Assembly: GCA_964462035.1 (NCBI GenBank)
Contig: CAYXAP010000010.1
Location: 62,001 to 126,000, forward strand
DNA length: 64,000 bases
Reading direction: 5' to 3'
Source of the DNA: UBA1660 sp964462035
GTDB taxonomy: Bacteria; Myxococcota_A; Polyangia; Polyangiales; Houyiibacteriaceae
A model generated the notes under the pieces. The model ran no database searches, was not told where the DNA came from, and saw only the letters and a list, made by a program, of their open reading frames with translations. Below, piece by piece: positions 36,869 to 44,381 of this stretch (the first letter of the stretch is position 1; every line of letters begins with the position of its first letter). The position numbers and the translations under genes are program-made.

Positions 36869-37416
36869 CGCAAGACACGTGCCGGCCTGCGATCTCTGGC
36901 AATTCGCCGTTTCCGGACGTTGGGCGCGAACTCGTGTTCACGCCGTCCGTCCGCAGGGCGGGGACGCGTTCACGGTCGCAGCGCAGCGTGGGGCGGCGCG
37001 TCGGGTCGACGGTCGGCGGGGGACTACCCGCGGTGGCTCAGAGCCACCAGCGGAGGAGGTGTGCCCACCAGGGCGCCGGCTTCGTCGGCGGGCGCCAGGT
37101 GTCGTTTCTGCGTGAGGACTGCTTCATGATTCCGGGGGGAGGGCTCGCGGCGAACCGTACGAAATCCGCACAGTTTGTTTCGAGCGTGTTTCTATTCTTC
37201 CACCGAAGGCGGACGGACACAAGAAAAACGAACGGATTTCGCACCCACATGTGTGTGCGTGTGAGCCCCCTCCTTCCCCTCGTTGACGGCGAGTCACGGG
37301 AAGGGAAGGATGGCGACTCTGGATTCGCGCCGGTTTCGCACCGGTGTTCATGCCGGCCGCCGCGATCGCCTCGCGCGGTGAAATCGCCGGGCCCGCTCGC
37401 CCGTAAGGAGTCTCCC
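36869..37416. other. 548-base spacer with inverted repeats and a structured leader
   Basis: The longest gene-poor stretch here. It contains a perfect hairpin GGTGGCTC-A-GAGCCACC (37032-37048), an A+T-rich zone at 37161-37240 bounded by inverted GAAATCCG (37161-37168) and CGGATTTC (37233-37240), a nested stem TCCTTCCC (37271-37278)/GGGAAGGA (37303-37310) enclosing CTCG/CGAG, and a CCGGT-TTCGC-ACCGG hairpin near 37331-37345. AAGGAG at 37405-37410 serves the aldehyde dehydrogenase. The folded stretch after 37260 could be a regulatory 5' leader. I recognise no known riboswitch. Confidence 0.5.
37038..37127 (-). CDS. Possible 29-residue Trp-rich small protein
   Basis: On the minus strand ATG 37127 opens a 29-codon frame ending at 37038. 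The peptide is basic in its first half and ends WWAHLLRWWL, with five tryptophans, unusual for chance translation of G+C-rich DNA. Its stop lies in the perfect 37032-37048 hairpin, as a terminator would. There is no good ribosome binding site and no homology test was possible, so this is speculative. Confidence 0.22.
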   Translation of the reverse strand: MKQSSRRNDTWRPPTKPAPWWAHLLRWWL

Positions 37417-38835
37417 ATGACCGCTCAGCACGTCCCCGCTTCGTCCGCCGATCCGTCGACCGAGCTCGACCTCATTCCTCAGGTCGTCCAGCGCCTCCGC
37501 GCGCGCTTCGAGTCCGGCGTGACTCGCTCGCGTCGCTGGCGCGAGCAGCAGCTCGAGGGCATCGAGCGCTTCGTCGCGGAGTGCGAGAAGGACATCTTCG
37601 AGGCGCTCCACGCGGACCTGGGCAAGCCGGAGATCGAGGCCTTCGGCGCGGAGATCTCGTACGTCGCGAACGACGCGAAGCACGCCCGCAAGCACCTCGC
37701 CCAGTGGATGAAGGAAGAGAAGGTGCCGACGCCGCTGGTGGCGATGCCGGGCAAGAGCACCATCCAACCCGAGCCGCTCGGCGTCGTGCTGATCATCTCT
37801 CCGTGGAACTACCCCTTCCAGCTCCTCATGGCGCCGCTCGTCGGCGCGCTCGCTGCCGGCAACTGCGCGGTGCTCAAGCCCTCGGAGGTCGCGCCGCACA
37901 CCTCGGCGATGATCGCCAAGCTGCTCCCGCGCTACGTCGACCCCACCTGCATCGAGATCGTCGAGGGCGCCGTGCCCGAGACCACCAAGCTCCTCGAGCA
38001 GCGCTTCGACCACATCTTCTACACGGGCAACGGCACCGTCGGTCGGATCATCATGCGCGCCGCCGCGGAGCACCTGACGCCGGTGACCCTCGAGCTCGGC
38101 GGCAAGAGCCCGACCATCGTCGATCACACCGCCGATCTCGACGTCACCGCCAAGCGCATCGTGTGGGGCAAGTTCTTCAACGCGGGTCAGACCTGCGTCG
38201 CGCCCGACTACGTGTTGGTCGAGGAGTCGGTCCACGACGCCCTGCTCACGCGCATGGTCGCCGCGGTCCGCGAATTCTACGGCGACGATCCGCAGCGCAG
38301 CGACTCCTACTGCCGCATCGTGAACGAGCGACACCACGACCGCCTCACCAAGCTCCTCGACTCGGGGACCACCGCTTGCGGTGGCCAGCACGACAAGAGC
38401 GACCGCTTCATCGCGCCGACCATCCTCAAGGACGTGACCTGGGACGACGCGGTCATGAAGGAAGAGATCTTCGGGCCGATCCTGCCGGTGCTCGCGGTCC
38501 GCGACGTCGACGAGGCCATCCGCACCGTCAACGATCACGACAAGCCGCTCGCGCTCTACGTCTTCTCGAGCGACAAGAGCACGCAGAAGAAGGTGCTCGC
38601 ACGCACCAGCAGCGGCGGCGCGACGGTGAACCACGTCTGGATGCACCTCGCGGTGCCGGACCTGCCCTTCGGTGGCGTCGGTGAGAGCGGCATGGGCGCG
38701 TACCACGGGAAGCACTCCTTCGACGTCTTCAGTCACCGCAAGGCGGTGCTCCGCAAGCCGACCCAGATCGACCCGCCGATCCTCTACCCGCCGTACACCC
38801 AGACGAAGACCAAGTGGGTCAAGCGGATCCTCTGA
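37417..38835 (+). CDS. Aldehyde dehydrogenase (class 3-like)
   Basis: The 472-residue protein starts at ATG 37417 behind AAGGAG. It is an NAD(P)-dependent aldehyde dehydrogenase: IISPWNYPFQLLMAPLVGAL (cofactor/substrate motif), FTGN-like FYTGNGTVG, catalytic Glu in TLELGGKSPTIV, catalytic Cys in NAGQTCVAPDY, and EEIFGPILPV. The short C-terminus with VFSHRKAVLRK and the overall length fit the class 3 (ALDH3-like) fatty-aldehyde group rather than 500-residue classes. It oxidises medium- or long-chain aldehydes in the cytosol or at the membrane. A long, folded 5' region suggests leader-mediated regulation. Confidence 0.95.
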   Translation: MTAQHVPASSADPSTELDLIPQVVQRLRARFESGVTRSRRWREQQLEGIERFVAECEKDIFEALHADLGKPEIEAFGAEISYVANDAKHARKHLAQWMKEEKVPTPLVAMPGKSTIQPEPLGVVLIISPWNYPFQLLMAPLVGALAAGNCAVLKPSEVAPHTSAMIAKLLPRYVDPTCIEIVEGAVPETTKLLEQRFDHIFYTGNGTVGRIIMRAAAEHLTPVTLELGGKSPTIVDHTADLDVTAKRIVWGKFFNAGQTCVAPDYVLVEESVHDALLTRMVAAVREFYGDDPQRSDSYCRIVNERHHDRLTKLLDSGTTACGGQHDKSDRFIAPTILKDVTWDDAVMKEEIFGPILPVLAVRDVDEAIRTVNDHDKPLALYVFSSDKSTQKKVLARTSSGGATVNHVWMHLAVPDLPFGGVGESGMGAYHGKHSFDVFSHRKAVLRKPTQIDPPILYPPYTQTKTKWVKRIL

Positions 38836-38842
38836 GCCCGCG

Positions 38843-39619
38843 TTGACCGACACGGCCACTTACGACGACGAGGAGGTCCGGGAGATCCTCCGGCGCGCGC
38901 TGGAGGAGAACTCGGGCCTCGGCCACGCCGAGCTCGCCGCCGCTGCCGCGGAGGTGGGCATCGAACCGGAGAAGTTCGAGCGCGCTGCGAAGGCTGTGCG
39001 CGGCGAACGCTCGCGGGCGGGCGCCATCGAGCGCCGGAAGGCCAAGCGCCGGAAGGGGCTGATCCAGACCGGGGCGACCTACGCGGTCATCAACCTCTTC
39101 CTCTTCGCCATCGACATGCTCAGCGGTGGCGGCTGGTGGTTCCAGTGGCCGCTGGTCTCGATGGCCTTCCTCTACGCGCTCGCGTGGGTCCGTCACTTCG
39201 GTGCCGACGACGAGGCTGCCGTCATTCGCGAGGAGGCCAAGCGCGCGAAGAAGCTGCGCAAGCAGAACCGGAAGGAGCGCCGTCGACAGCGCGCGCTCGA
39301 ACGGCTCCAGAAGCGGCAGAAGGGCAAGGCCCGGCTGCGGAACGCCGAAGACGCGTTCGAAGCGGCGGTCGAGCAAGGCCTCGCGAAGCTCTTCGAGTCG
39401 ATCGCCGGCGGCATCGAGTCGATGAGCGCGGGCGGCAGCGGCGGTGAGTTCGGCGAGTTCGTCGCTCGCAAGGAAGGCCGCCCCCCGCCGAAGAAGGCGG
39501 AGCCCGAACCTCCACCCAGCTCGGGTCCGCAGGTGCGCATCGACGCCGGCGACGACCCGGAGCGCGAGGCGGAGCTCCGTGAGGCCATGGCCGAGCTCGA
39601 GCGCGAGCTCGGTCACTGA
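38843..39619 (+). CDS. 2TM-domain protein with basic coiled coil
   Basis: This protein of about 258 residues probably starts at TTG 38843, 7 bases after the aldehyde dehydrogenase stop. An N-terminal helical segment (EVREILRRALEENSGLGHAE...) precedes two membrane helices (~72-90, TYAVINLFLFAIDML and ~95-112, WPLVSMAFLYALAWV), the '2TM' layout often found in bacterial histidine-kinase-like or SHOCT proteins. A strongly basic, coiled-coil tail (KKLRKQNRKERRRQRALERL) and a Pro-rich end follow. The function is unknown. The DNA ligase gene starts one base after its stop. Confidence 0.65.
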   Translation: MTDTATYDDEEVREILRRALEENSGLGHAELAAAAAEVGIEPEKFERAAKAVRGERSRAGAIERRKAKRRKGLIQTGATYAVINLFLFAIDMLSGGGWWFQWPLVSMAFLYALAWVRHFGADDEAAVIREEAKRAKKLRKQNRKERRRQRALERLQKRQKGKARLRNAEDAFEAAVEQGLAKLFESIAGGIESMSAGGSGGEFGEFVARKEGRPPPKKAEPEPPPSSGPQVRIDAGDDPEREAELREAMAELERELGH

Positions 39620-39620
39620 C

Positions 39621-40691
39621 GTGAGCGACTTCGCCGGCCTGCCGTTCGCGCCGCCGCTCCACGTCATGTTGGCCAAGCGGGCTGCGAAGCTCCCCTCGGC
39701 GGATGACCACCTCTACGAGCCGAAGTGGGACGGTTTCCGGACGCTCGTCTTCCGCGAGGGGGGCGCGCTCTACCTACAGAGTCGCGATCGCAAGCCGATG
39801 CTGCGCTACTTCCCGGAGCTCGAAGCGCCGCTGCTCGAGCAGCTCCCGGAGCGCTGCGTGCTCGACGGCGAGCTGGTGGTGGTGCAGGGCGACCGCCTCG
39901 AGTTCGAGACGCTCCAGCAGCGCATCCACCCGGCAAAGTCGCGCATCGACAAGCTGGCCGCCGAGACCCCGGCGCGCTTCGTTGCCTTCGACCTACTCGC
40001 CCTCGGCGACGAAGACCTGCGTGAGCAGGCGCAGCTGGAGCGCCGGGGTCGGCTCGAGGCAATCCTCGCGGACGCGAAGCGCCCGCTGCACCTGACCCCG
40101 GTGACTCGCGACCGCGCCATCGCCCAGGACTGGTTCGAACGTTTCGAGGGCGCCGGTCTCGACGGCGTGATCGCCAAGCACGAAGCGCTCACCTACCAAC
40201 CGAAGAAGCGCGCGATGCTCAAGATCAAGCACGCGCGAACCTGCGAGTGTGTCGTGGCGGGCTTTCGCTGGCACAAGAAGGGCCCCGGCACGCTGATCGG
40301 GTCACTCCTGCTCGGGCTCTACGATGGCGAAGGCCGACTCCACCACGTCGGTGTGTCGGCGTCGTTCAAGATGGCGGTCCGCGAGTCGATGGTGGCGGAG
40401 CTCGCGCCGCTCCGCGAGAACGCCACCGAAGGGCACCCGTGGGTGCGCGACGCGGAGAGCGCCCGACAGCCCGGCGCTCCCAGCCGCTGGAGCGCAGGCA
40501 AAGACCTCAGCTGGGAGCCGCTGCGCCCGGAGCGGGTCTGCGAGGTGACGTTCGGGCACATGGAGGGCGGACGCTTCCGCCACACCGCGTCGTTCCTGCG
40601 CTGGCGCGGCGACAAGCCTCCGACGGAGTGCACGTTCGACCAGATCGACATCACGCCGCCACAGGAGATCAGCGCGATCTTCGAGGGGTGA
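39621..40691 (+). CDS. ATP-dependent DNA ligase (LigC/LigD ligase-domain type)
   Basis: The 356-residue protein starts at GTG 39621. Nucleotidyltransferase motifs are complete: motif I YEPKWDGFR with adenylated K35, LDGELVV (motif III), RFVAFDLLAL, GLDGVIAKH (motif IV) and AMLKIKHARTCECVVAGF (V). The OB-fold domain ends with VCEVTFGHMEGGRFRHTASFLRW. This is the architecture of stand-alone bacterial ATP ligases (LigC), which seal ends in non-homologous end joining or excision repair. It converges with a LigD-type polymerase gene. No Ku gene is in the window. Confidence 0.93.
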   Translation: MSDFAGLPFAPPLHVMLAKRAAKLPSADDHLYEPKWDGFRTLVFREGGALYLQSRDRKPMLRYFPELEAPLLEQLPERCVLDGELVVVQGDRLEFETLQQRIHPAKSRIDKLAAETPARFVAFDLLALGDEDLREQAQLERRGRLEAILADAKRPLHLTPVTRDRAIAQDWFERFEGAGLDGVIAKHEALTYQPKKRAMLKIKHARTCECVVAGFRWHKKGPGTLIGSLLLGLYDGEGRLHHVGVSASFKMAVRESMVAELAPLRENATEGHPWVRDAESARQPGAPSRWSAGKDLSWEPLRPERVCEVTFGHMEGGRFRHTASFLRWRGDKPPTECTFDQIDITPPQEISAIFEG

Positions 40692-40788
40692 GCCGACGTT
40701 TGGCATCGGCGTCGGGGTCGGCTGTCGGCGTTCGGGGTCGGAGTTCGGCGTCGGCTGTCGGCTGTGGGAGTCAGAGTCGGAGTAGAAC
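40692..40788. repeat. G/T-rich degenerate hexamer repeat between convergent end-joining genes
   Basis: The 97-base spacer is almost entirely degenerate copies of GTCGGN (about a dozen). The low-complexity tract sits exactly between the two convergent stops. Either strand could form weak structure; no real terminator hairpin is seen. It may act as a transcription-end or recombination-prone spacer. Confidence 0.6.
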
Positions 40789-42087
40789 TCAGTCCTCGCT
40801 CTCGCCGGTCCACTCCACCGACGGGTCGTAGTCCGGATCCGGCGGCTCCTCCGGCGGCCGCTCGGCCTCCGGCACGTTCCGGAGGTTCACGCGAATCCGC
40901 GTCCAGGTGCGATAGCGACCACGCATCGCGTCCACCAAGACGTCGGCCGCTTCCAGATGCTCCGCCGCCTCGGGGTACTTCGCCTTCCACCGCTCGAGCC
41001 CTTCGAGTGCGTCCTTCTTCTTCGCCGCCTTCGCGATGGTCAGCAGCGGGTGCTTCGGCTGGCGCCGGCCCTTCGTCTTCTTGCCCTTCTTCGCCCGCGA
41101 CGGCTGCACGCGCTTGGGCTCGCCCTCGCGCTTGTCGTAGTGCGGTGGCCAGGGCGCGTCCTCCATGCCCTGCGCCTCGTGCTCCTTCGCCAACTCCAGC
41201 AGCGAGTCGAGCGACCCCGGGTGCTCGTCGATGGCCGCGTGGGCGTCGCCGTCCGCCGCGAAGAGCGCGGGCACGGTCTTCAGCGTGTAGTCGGCCGGGT
41301 CGCACTCGAAGAGCGCCTCCCACGTCAGCGGCATCGACACCCGCGCGTCCGCCTTGGGCCGAATCGAGTAGGCGCTGGCCACCGTGCGGTCCTTGGCGTT
41401 CTGGTTGTAGTCCAGGAAGACGCCGTGGCGCTCTTCCTTCCACCAGGCGCTCGTCGCGAGCTCGGGTACGCGCCGCTCGACGTCGCGCGCGAGCGTGAGC
41501 GCCGCCATGCGCACCTCGTCGAAGGTCCAGTGCGGGTGGATGCGCACGTTCACGTGGATGCCGCGGGAGCCGCTCGTCTTCGGCCACCCGACCAACCCGT
41601 GGTCGTCGAGCGCCTGCTTCACGACGCGCGCCACGTCCACGATCTGCGGCCACTCGATGCCCGGCACCGGATCGAGGTCCACGCGCAGCTCGTCCGGGTG
41701 ATCGAGGTCCTCGGCCCGCACCGGGTGCGGGTTCAGGTCGATGCAGCCCATGTGCGCCATCCAGGCGAGCCCCGCGGCGTCGCGCGGCACGACCTCTTCG
41801 GCCGTGCGTCCGCTCGGGAACTTCAGCACCGCGGTGTCCAACCACTCCGGGCGCGACTTCGGCGCGCGCTTCTGGAAGAAGAAGTCTGCGCCGATCCCCT
41901 TCGGGTAGCGCTTCATCACGTTCGGTCGCCCGCCCGCGCCGCGCAGCGCTCCCTCGGCGACCGCCACGTAGTAGCGAACCACCTCGATCTTGGTAATCCC
42001 TGCCTCGGGGAAGACCGCCTTGTCCGGGCTCGAGACCGAGACCGTCTTCCCCGCCGCCTCGACCGGCACCCGCTTCTTCGAGGCCAT
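40789..42087 (-). CDS. LigD-type primase-polymerase domain protein
   Basis: The 432-residue protein matches the LigD polymerase (PolDom) domain: FFQKRAPKSRPEWLDT, HMGCIDLNPHPVR, LRVDLDPVPG with catalytic D137 and D139, and KTSGSRGIHVNVRI (170-183). It adds nucleotides to broken ends during end joining. The C-terminal ~130 residues are Lys-rich and Pro/Glu-rich extras outside the polymerase fold. It is a stand-alone polymerase opposite a stand-alone ligase, so the LigD functions are split. TAGGAT lies 6 bases before its ATG, with no ribosome binding site. Confidence 0.92.
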   Translation of the reverse strand: MASKKRVPVEAAGKTVSVSSPDKAVFPEAGITKIEVVRYYVAVAEGALRGAGGRPNVMKRYPKGIGADFFFQKRAPKSRPEWLDTAVLKFPSGRTAEEVVPRDAAGLAWMAHMGCIDLNPHPVRAEDLDHPDELRVDLDPVPGIEWPQIVDVARVVKQALDDHGLVGWPKTSGSRGIHVNVRIHPHWTFDEVRMAALTLARDVERRVPELATSAWWKEERHGVFLDYNQNAKDRTVASAYSIRPKADARVSMPLTWEALFECDPADYTLKTVPALFAADGDAHAAIDEHPGSLDSLLELAKEHEAQGMEDAPWPPHYDKREGEPKRVQPSRAKKGKKTKGRRQPKHPLLTIAKAAKKKDALEGLERWKAKYPEAAEHLEAADVLVDAMRGRYRTWTRIRVNLRNVPEAERPPEEPPDPDYDPSVEWTGESED

Positions 42088-42093
42088 GATCCG

Positions 42094-42099
42094 ATCCTA
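42094..42099 (-). promoter_or_regulatory. -10-like TAGGAT 6 bases before the LigD-type polymerase start
   Basis: On the minus strand TAGGAT ends 6 bases before ATG 42087. This is the recurring leaderless spacing. There is no clear -35 box. Confidence 0.45.
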
Positions 42100-42131
42100 C
42101 CGACTCGGCGCTGGGGCGGCGAAGAAGCGGC

Positions 42132-42569
42132 TCAGTCGTCGCGGCGCCGGAGTCGCTCGGCGACCTGTGGCATCACGACCCACTGCCGGCGACTCCAGCG
42201 CGCCGCGTTCGCGTCCCTCGGTCGGCTGGTCCCGAAGCCGCGCGAGCTGATGCGAACGAGGGTGCCGTTCTCGAAGTCGAGCACCTGCACGAGCCGCTCG
42301 GGGCCCAGGTCGAAGACCCACGTCTCGACGTACACGATGCGGGTCTCCCCGCCCTGGTAGCGGCCGTCGCACCACTGCCCTCCGCTGCGGCGCGTGACGA
42401 CGCGCTCGGAGCGTTCGTCGGGCTCGCCGCACATCTCCGCGACTCGCTCGAGCGAGTCGGAGGCGCTCACGATTCCCCCGCCGCAGCGAAAGAACGCCGC
42501 CGCGTCCGACGTGTCGAAGAGGGCCGATCCCAGCACGAGCAAGGGGGCCAGCAGCAGGATGCGGGACAT
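42132..42569 (-). CDS. DUF2845-like secreted protein (second of a pair)
   Basis: This 145-residue protein starts at ATG 42569 with a signal peptide (LLLAPLLVLGSALFDTSDAAA). The mature part has FRCGGGIVSASDSLERVAEMCGEPDERS and VETWVFDLGPERLVQVLDFENGTLVRI, the pattern of DUF2845 (small periplasmic proteins with a CGxP loop). Its paralogue is the next gene upstream, whose stop overlaps this start by one base (TGATG). The function is unknown. Confidence 0.75.
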   Translation of the reverse strand: MSRILLLAPLLVLGSALFDTSDAAAFFRCGGGIVSASDSLERVAEMCGEPDERSERVVTRRSGGQWCDGRYQGGETRIVYVETWVFDLGPERLVQVLDFENGTLVRISSRGFGTSRPRDANAARWSRRQWVVMPQVAERLRRRDD

Positions 42570-42985
42570 CAGGCGCGCCGAGGCCGGTCGGCGATCAGGA
42601 GCCGCGTCGTCGGTCCGTCGCTCTCGGCTTGCTGGTAGCCGCCGCGACCCAGCGTGCGGATGCGAACGAGGACTCCGTCTTCGAAGGTGAGCTCTCGCAT
42701 CAGGCGCAGCGGGCCGAAGTCGTAGACCCACTTGGAGACCTCGACCGTGGCGGACACCGTCGAGAAGACCGCCTGGCCGTTCACCACCCGCGTGCCGATC
42801 GTCTGACTCCGGGTCACGAGGCGCTGGCTCTGCTGGGCCGGCTGACCACAGAGCGAGATCACCTTCGCCATCGGGTCGCCGCGGCTGATGATCCGTCGCT
42901 GGCAGCTGAGCGCCTCCGCGTCACCCGCGTCGAAGAGCGCGGCGGCGGCGAGGAGGAAGGGAACGAGGGCGAGGACGCGGGCCAT
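42569..42985 (-). CDS. DUF2845-like secreted protein (first of a pair)
   Basis: This 138-residue protein starts at ATG 42985 behind AGGAG. A signal peptide (ALVPFLLAAAALFDAGDAEA) precedes CQRRIISRGDPMAKVISLCGQPAQQS and KWVYDFGPLRLMRELTFEDGVLVRI. It closely parallels the downstream paralogue in length, the CGxP loop and the WVYDFGP/WVFDLGP strand, so the pair arose by tandem duplication. They are co-translated by a one-base overlap. Confidence 0.75.
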   Translation of the reverse strand: MARVLALVPFLLAAAALFDAGDAEALSCQRRIISRGDPMAKVISLCGQPAQQSQRLVTRSQTIGTRVVNGQAVFSTVSATVEVSKWVYDFGPLRLMRELTFEDGVLVRIRTLGRGGYQQAESDGPTTRLLIADRPRRA

Positions 42986-43044
42986 GGGGTCTCCTGAGGT
43001 CGAGGTGTGCTCCAATCATGGGGAACGAAACGACCAGCGTCGAG

Positions 43045-44169
43045 TCAGGTCGAGCCTTCGACGTGCTGCACGAGCGCCATCATTCCCTCGACGAACACGG
43101 GCTCTGGCGTCAGCAGCGAGACGACGAGCCACTCGCCGGGAGCGAGATCGAAGAGGTAGCCCGGCTGAACGATCACGCCCCGCTCGAGGAGCTCGAGCGC
43201 CCAGGCCTCGTCGGTCTGCGTTCCCGGAACGCGCAGGCACGCGTACCAGCCACCGTCGACCGCCGGGACGTCGATCACGCTGCCGGCGACCGCCGCGCGG
43301 ATGGTGGCCAGGTTCGACTGCAGTCGCGCGCGCGCGGCCTCCCGGAAGACCTCACCGCTCGCGAGGAGTGCGCCGGCGGCGACCTGTACGGGAGTCCCCA
43401 CCGAGAGATAGGCGTCGGCCAGGATGGCGAGACGCCCCAGGGCCTCTCGCACCAGCGCGCTCTCTCCTTCCACCCGGATCCACCCGAGCTTGAGCTGGGG
43501 CAGCCCGCAGCTCTTCGAGAGCCCGCCGAGGACGAAGCGCAGCGGGAGGTCGGCACGGGCCGCATCCGAGCGCGGCCCTTCCAAGGCGTACGGTGCGAAG
43601 ACCTCGTCGACGATCACCGGCAGCCCGAGTCGTCGGGCGGCTGCCCAGTCCGAGTCCCGGAACACGGTGCCCGTCGGGTTGTTCGGGCTCACCACCATGA
43701 GCGCCCGGACGTCCGCTCCCGGCGAGTCCGGTATCGCCGGGGTCCAGCTGCCGTCGAAGAGGAGCGGGTAGCGTTCGAGGCGCACGCCATCGAAGCGGGC
43801 CAGGTGATCGAAGAGCGGGTAGCCTGGCTCCGGAGCCAGGACGGCGTCCCCCGGATCGCAGAGCAGCCGAAAGAGCAGGCCGTAGCTCTCACTGGTGCTG
43901 GCGGTGAGGACCACTCGTTCCGGGGCGGCGCCGATCGCCTCGGCGACCGATGCGCGCGCCGACTCGAGCCCGAACGCGGCTGGCGCGTGGTCCCGGATCC
44001 GATCGGAAGCCAGCGCCGCGAGGATGTCCGAGCTCGGGCTCGGCAGCTGGGCCCGAGTCGGGTTCGTGAGGGTCAGGTCGAGCCCCTCGGCGACCGCTCG
44101 GGCCTGTTGGAGAGCGGCCGCGAACGGGCTCGTTTCGGTCCCCACCTCACTGCGGTTCGAGAAGCGCAT
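43045..44169 (-). CDS. PLP-dependent class I/II aminotransferase
   Basis: The 374-residue protein has the fold-type I aminotransferase motifs: LTASTSESYGLLFRLL (cofactor binding), PEPGYPLFDHLARF, SPNNPTGTVF (N163/N164), VIVDEVFAPY with D188, and GGLSKSCGLPQLKLGW with the PLP lysine K219. The size and motifs fit aspartate/alanine-type aminotransferases. The amino donor cannot be deduced. It is a single gene; TAGGCT lies 6 bases upstream of its ATG and no ribosome binding site is present. Confidence 0.92.
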   Translation of the reverse strand: MRFSNRSEVGTETSPFAAALQQARAVAEGLDLTLTNPTRAQLPSPSSDILAALASDRIRDHAPAAFGLESARASVAEAIGAAPERVVLTASTSESYGLLFRLLCDPGDAVLAPEPGYPLFDHLARFDGVRLERYPLLFDGSWTPAIPDSPGADVRALMVVSPNNPTGTVFRDSDWAAARRLGLPVIVDEVFAPYALEGPRSDAARADLPLRFVLGGLSKSCGLPQLKLGWIRVEGESALVREALGRLAILADAYLSVGTPVQVAAGALLASGEVFREAARARLQSNLATIRAAVAGSVIDVPAVDGGWYACLRVPGTQTDEAWALELLERGVIVQPGYLFDLAPGEWLVVSLLTPEPVFVEGMMALVQHVEGST

Positions 44170-44175
44170 CGTCCG

Positions 44176-44181
44176 AGCCTA
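44176..44181 (-). promoter_or_regulatory. -10-like TAGGCT 6 bases before the aminotransferase start
   Basis: On the minus strand TAGGCT ends 6 bases before ATG 44169, the same leaderless spacing as the others. The -35 position is not recognisable. Confidence 0.45.
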
Positions 44182-44381
44182 GCGGGTCTTGAGCGACCTC
44201 ACGCCACCCGAGTCCGCGGCCGTGGACACCCAACCGGGGGAGGACTTCCCGATGTTGGCGAGCGCTCGTTCCGACATCGACACACTCTGTCGCACACCGT
44301 CCGACATGAACGACCGTGTCCGTCACCTCCCAGGGGGGGCGTCGACTACACAAGTGGGGACGCACCTGCTAGGTGAACCCG

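Noticed and set aside
36869..37416. tRNA or other known structured RNA in the spacer
   Set aside because: No cloverleaf, GTTCGA-type T-loop or known riboswitch consensus could be traced; only hairpins are supported.
36934..37416. Upstream extension of the aldehyde dehydrogenase
   Set aside because: AAGGAG and ATG 37417 give a family-length protein; the extension is non-conserved and lies in structured spacer DNA.
40692..40788. CRISPR-like or satellite array in the GTCGGN tract
   Set aside because: Units are degenerate hexamers with no spacers and no cas genes; it is a low-complexity spacer.
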